Shown: positions 63,883-64,000 of the stretch, one piece after another
How positions within the stretch are numbered: the stretch's first letter is position 1
Layout: each line of letters opens with the position of its first letter
DNA from: Pyropia yezoensis
Taxonomy: Eukaryota; Rhodophyta; Bangiophyceae; Bangiales; Bangiaceae
Length of the DNA stretch: 64,000 nt
NCBI GenBank assembly: GCA_009829735.1
Contig: CM020618.1
Coordinates: 28,806,894-28,870,893, forward strand
Direction of reading: 5' to 3'
Translations under genes and position numbers: made by a program
The notes under the pieces: generated by a model
What the model was told of the DNA's origin: nothing
Databases searched by the model: none
The model's input: only the letters and a program-made list of their open reading frames with translations

Positions 63883-64000
63883 TCACGTTGAGAGAGGGCT
63901 GTTAGGGTCTATCTCATTCCGGGCACAGTATGCCCGGACCTTCTCAGCGGGAAGGTCCTCTACATATTCCCACGTATCATCCTTGGCTTCGTAGCCGAAC
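63883..64000 (-). CDS. pol: Pol C-terminus (chromodomain end) of chromovirus 3, cut by window edge
   Basis: The minus-strand frame ending at TGA 63883-63885 reads FGYEAKDDTWEYVEDLPAEK then VRAYCARNEIDP. This matches the end of the chromovirus 2 chromodomain (FGYGPTSDTWEFVEDLPVEK). The rest of the element lies outside the window. Confidence 0.8.
   Translation of the reverse strand, partial: FGYEAKDDTWEYVEDLPAEKVRAYCARNEIDPNSPLST

Noticed and set aside
1..64000. CRISPR arrays, rRNA genes, bacterial operons or phage modules
   Set aside because: None seen; short direct repeats present are minisatellites or LTRs, and introns and chromoviruses indicate a eukaryotic nucleus.

Overview
This window looks like nuclear DNA of a GC-rich, intron-poor eukaryote, most likely an alga. 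That is an inference from alanine/glycine-rich single-exon genes, GT-AG introns, long poly-G/poly-C runs, chromoviral Ty3/gypsy elements and PIF/Harbinger transposons. A bangiophyte red alga would fit, but no species-specific marker is visible. There is no bacterial operon structure, rRNA operon or CRISPR array.

Left part (1-13 kb). The 3' end of a UPF1-like SF1 helicase gene (3-650) is followed by a decayed Tc1/mariner transposase start (933-1422), an inverted-repeat element (1407-2073) and a 1,398-residue Fanzor (eukaryotic TnpB-like, RNA-guided nuclease family) gene at 3770-7966. The Fanzor keeps its RuvC acidic residues and also carries two N-terminal zinc knuckles and a very long zinc-finger insertion. 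A secreted Cys-containing protein (9282-9857) and a broken protein-kinase gene (12036-12870, minus) follow.

Middle (13-38 kb) is nested transposons. A hAT-like element (13101-21519) was invaded by an intact chromovirus (13930-21383, 847-bp LTRs, TSD CACCC), which carries an extra C2H2 zinc-finger ORF between its 5' LTR and gag. Next to it is a 1.27-kb Harbinger deletion derivative (21545-22814). A second, older chromovirus (24268-34502, 539-bp LTRs, TSD AGGTC) has several nonsense codons and an antisense accessory gene downstream of integrase. A Harbinger transposase relic split by a tRNA-derived SINE and an LTR remnant close this part.

Right part (38-64 kb). After about 5 kb with nothing recognisable comes a large BAH-domain gene (43629-47875) broken only at a 14-G run. 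It is followed by a putative secreted protein, a complete autonomous Harbinger element (50134-53496: transposase plus a convergent SAP/Myb-like partner gene with one intron), a kinase-like gene split by TA-target MITEs, a truncated chromovirus (about 56.7-58.7 kb) and a third Harbinger whose transposase is cut at 61021 by the LTR of another chromovirus in reverse orientation. That last element again has the antisense accessory gene (61828-63771) facing the end of pol (63883-64000).

How the parts fit. The most unusual signals are (i) the Fanzor with extra zinc-binding modules, (ii) an antisense accessory protein family held at the same place in two different chromoviruses, (iii) a zinc-finger ORF upstream of gag in another chromovirus, (iv) canonical -1 frameshift heptamers at both gag-pol junctions, and (v) Harbinger elements that all use convergent transposase/partner genes, one with an N-terminal SAP domain.
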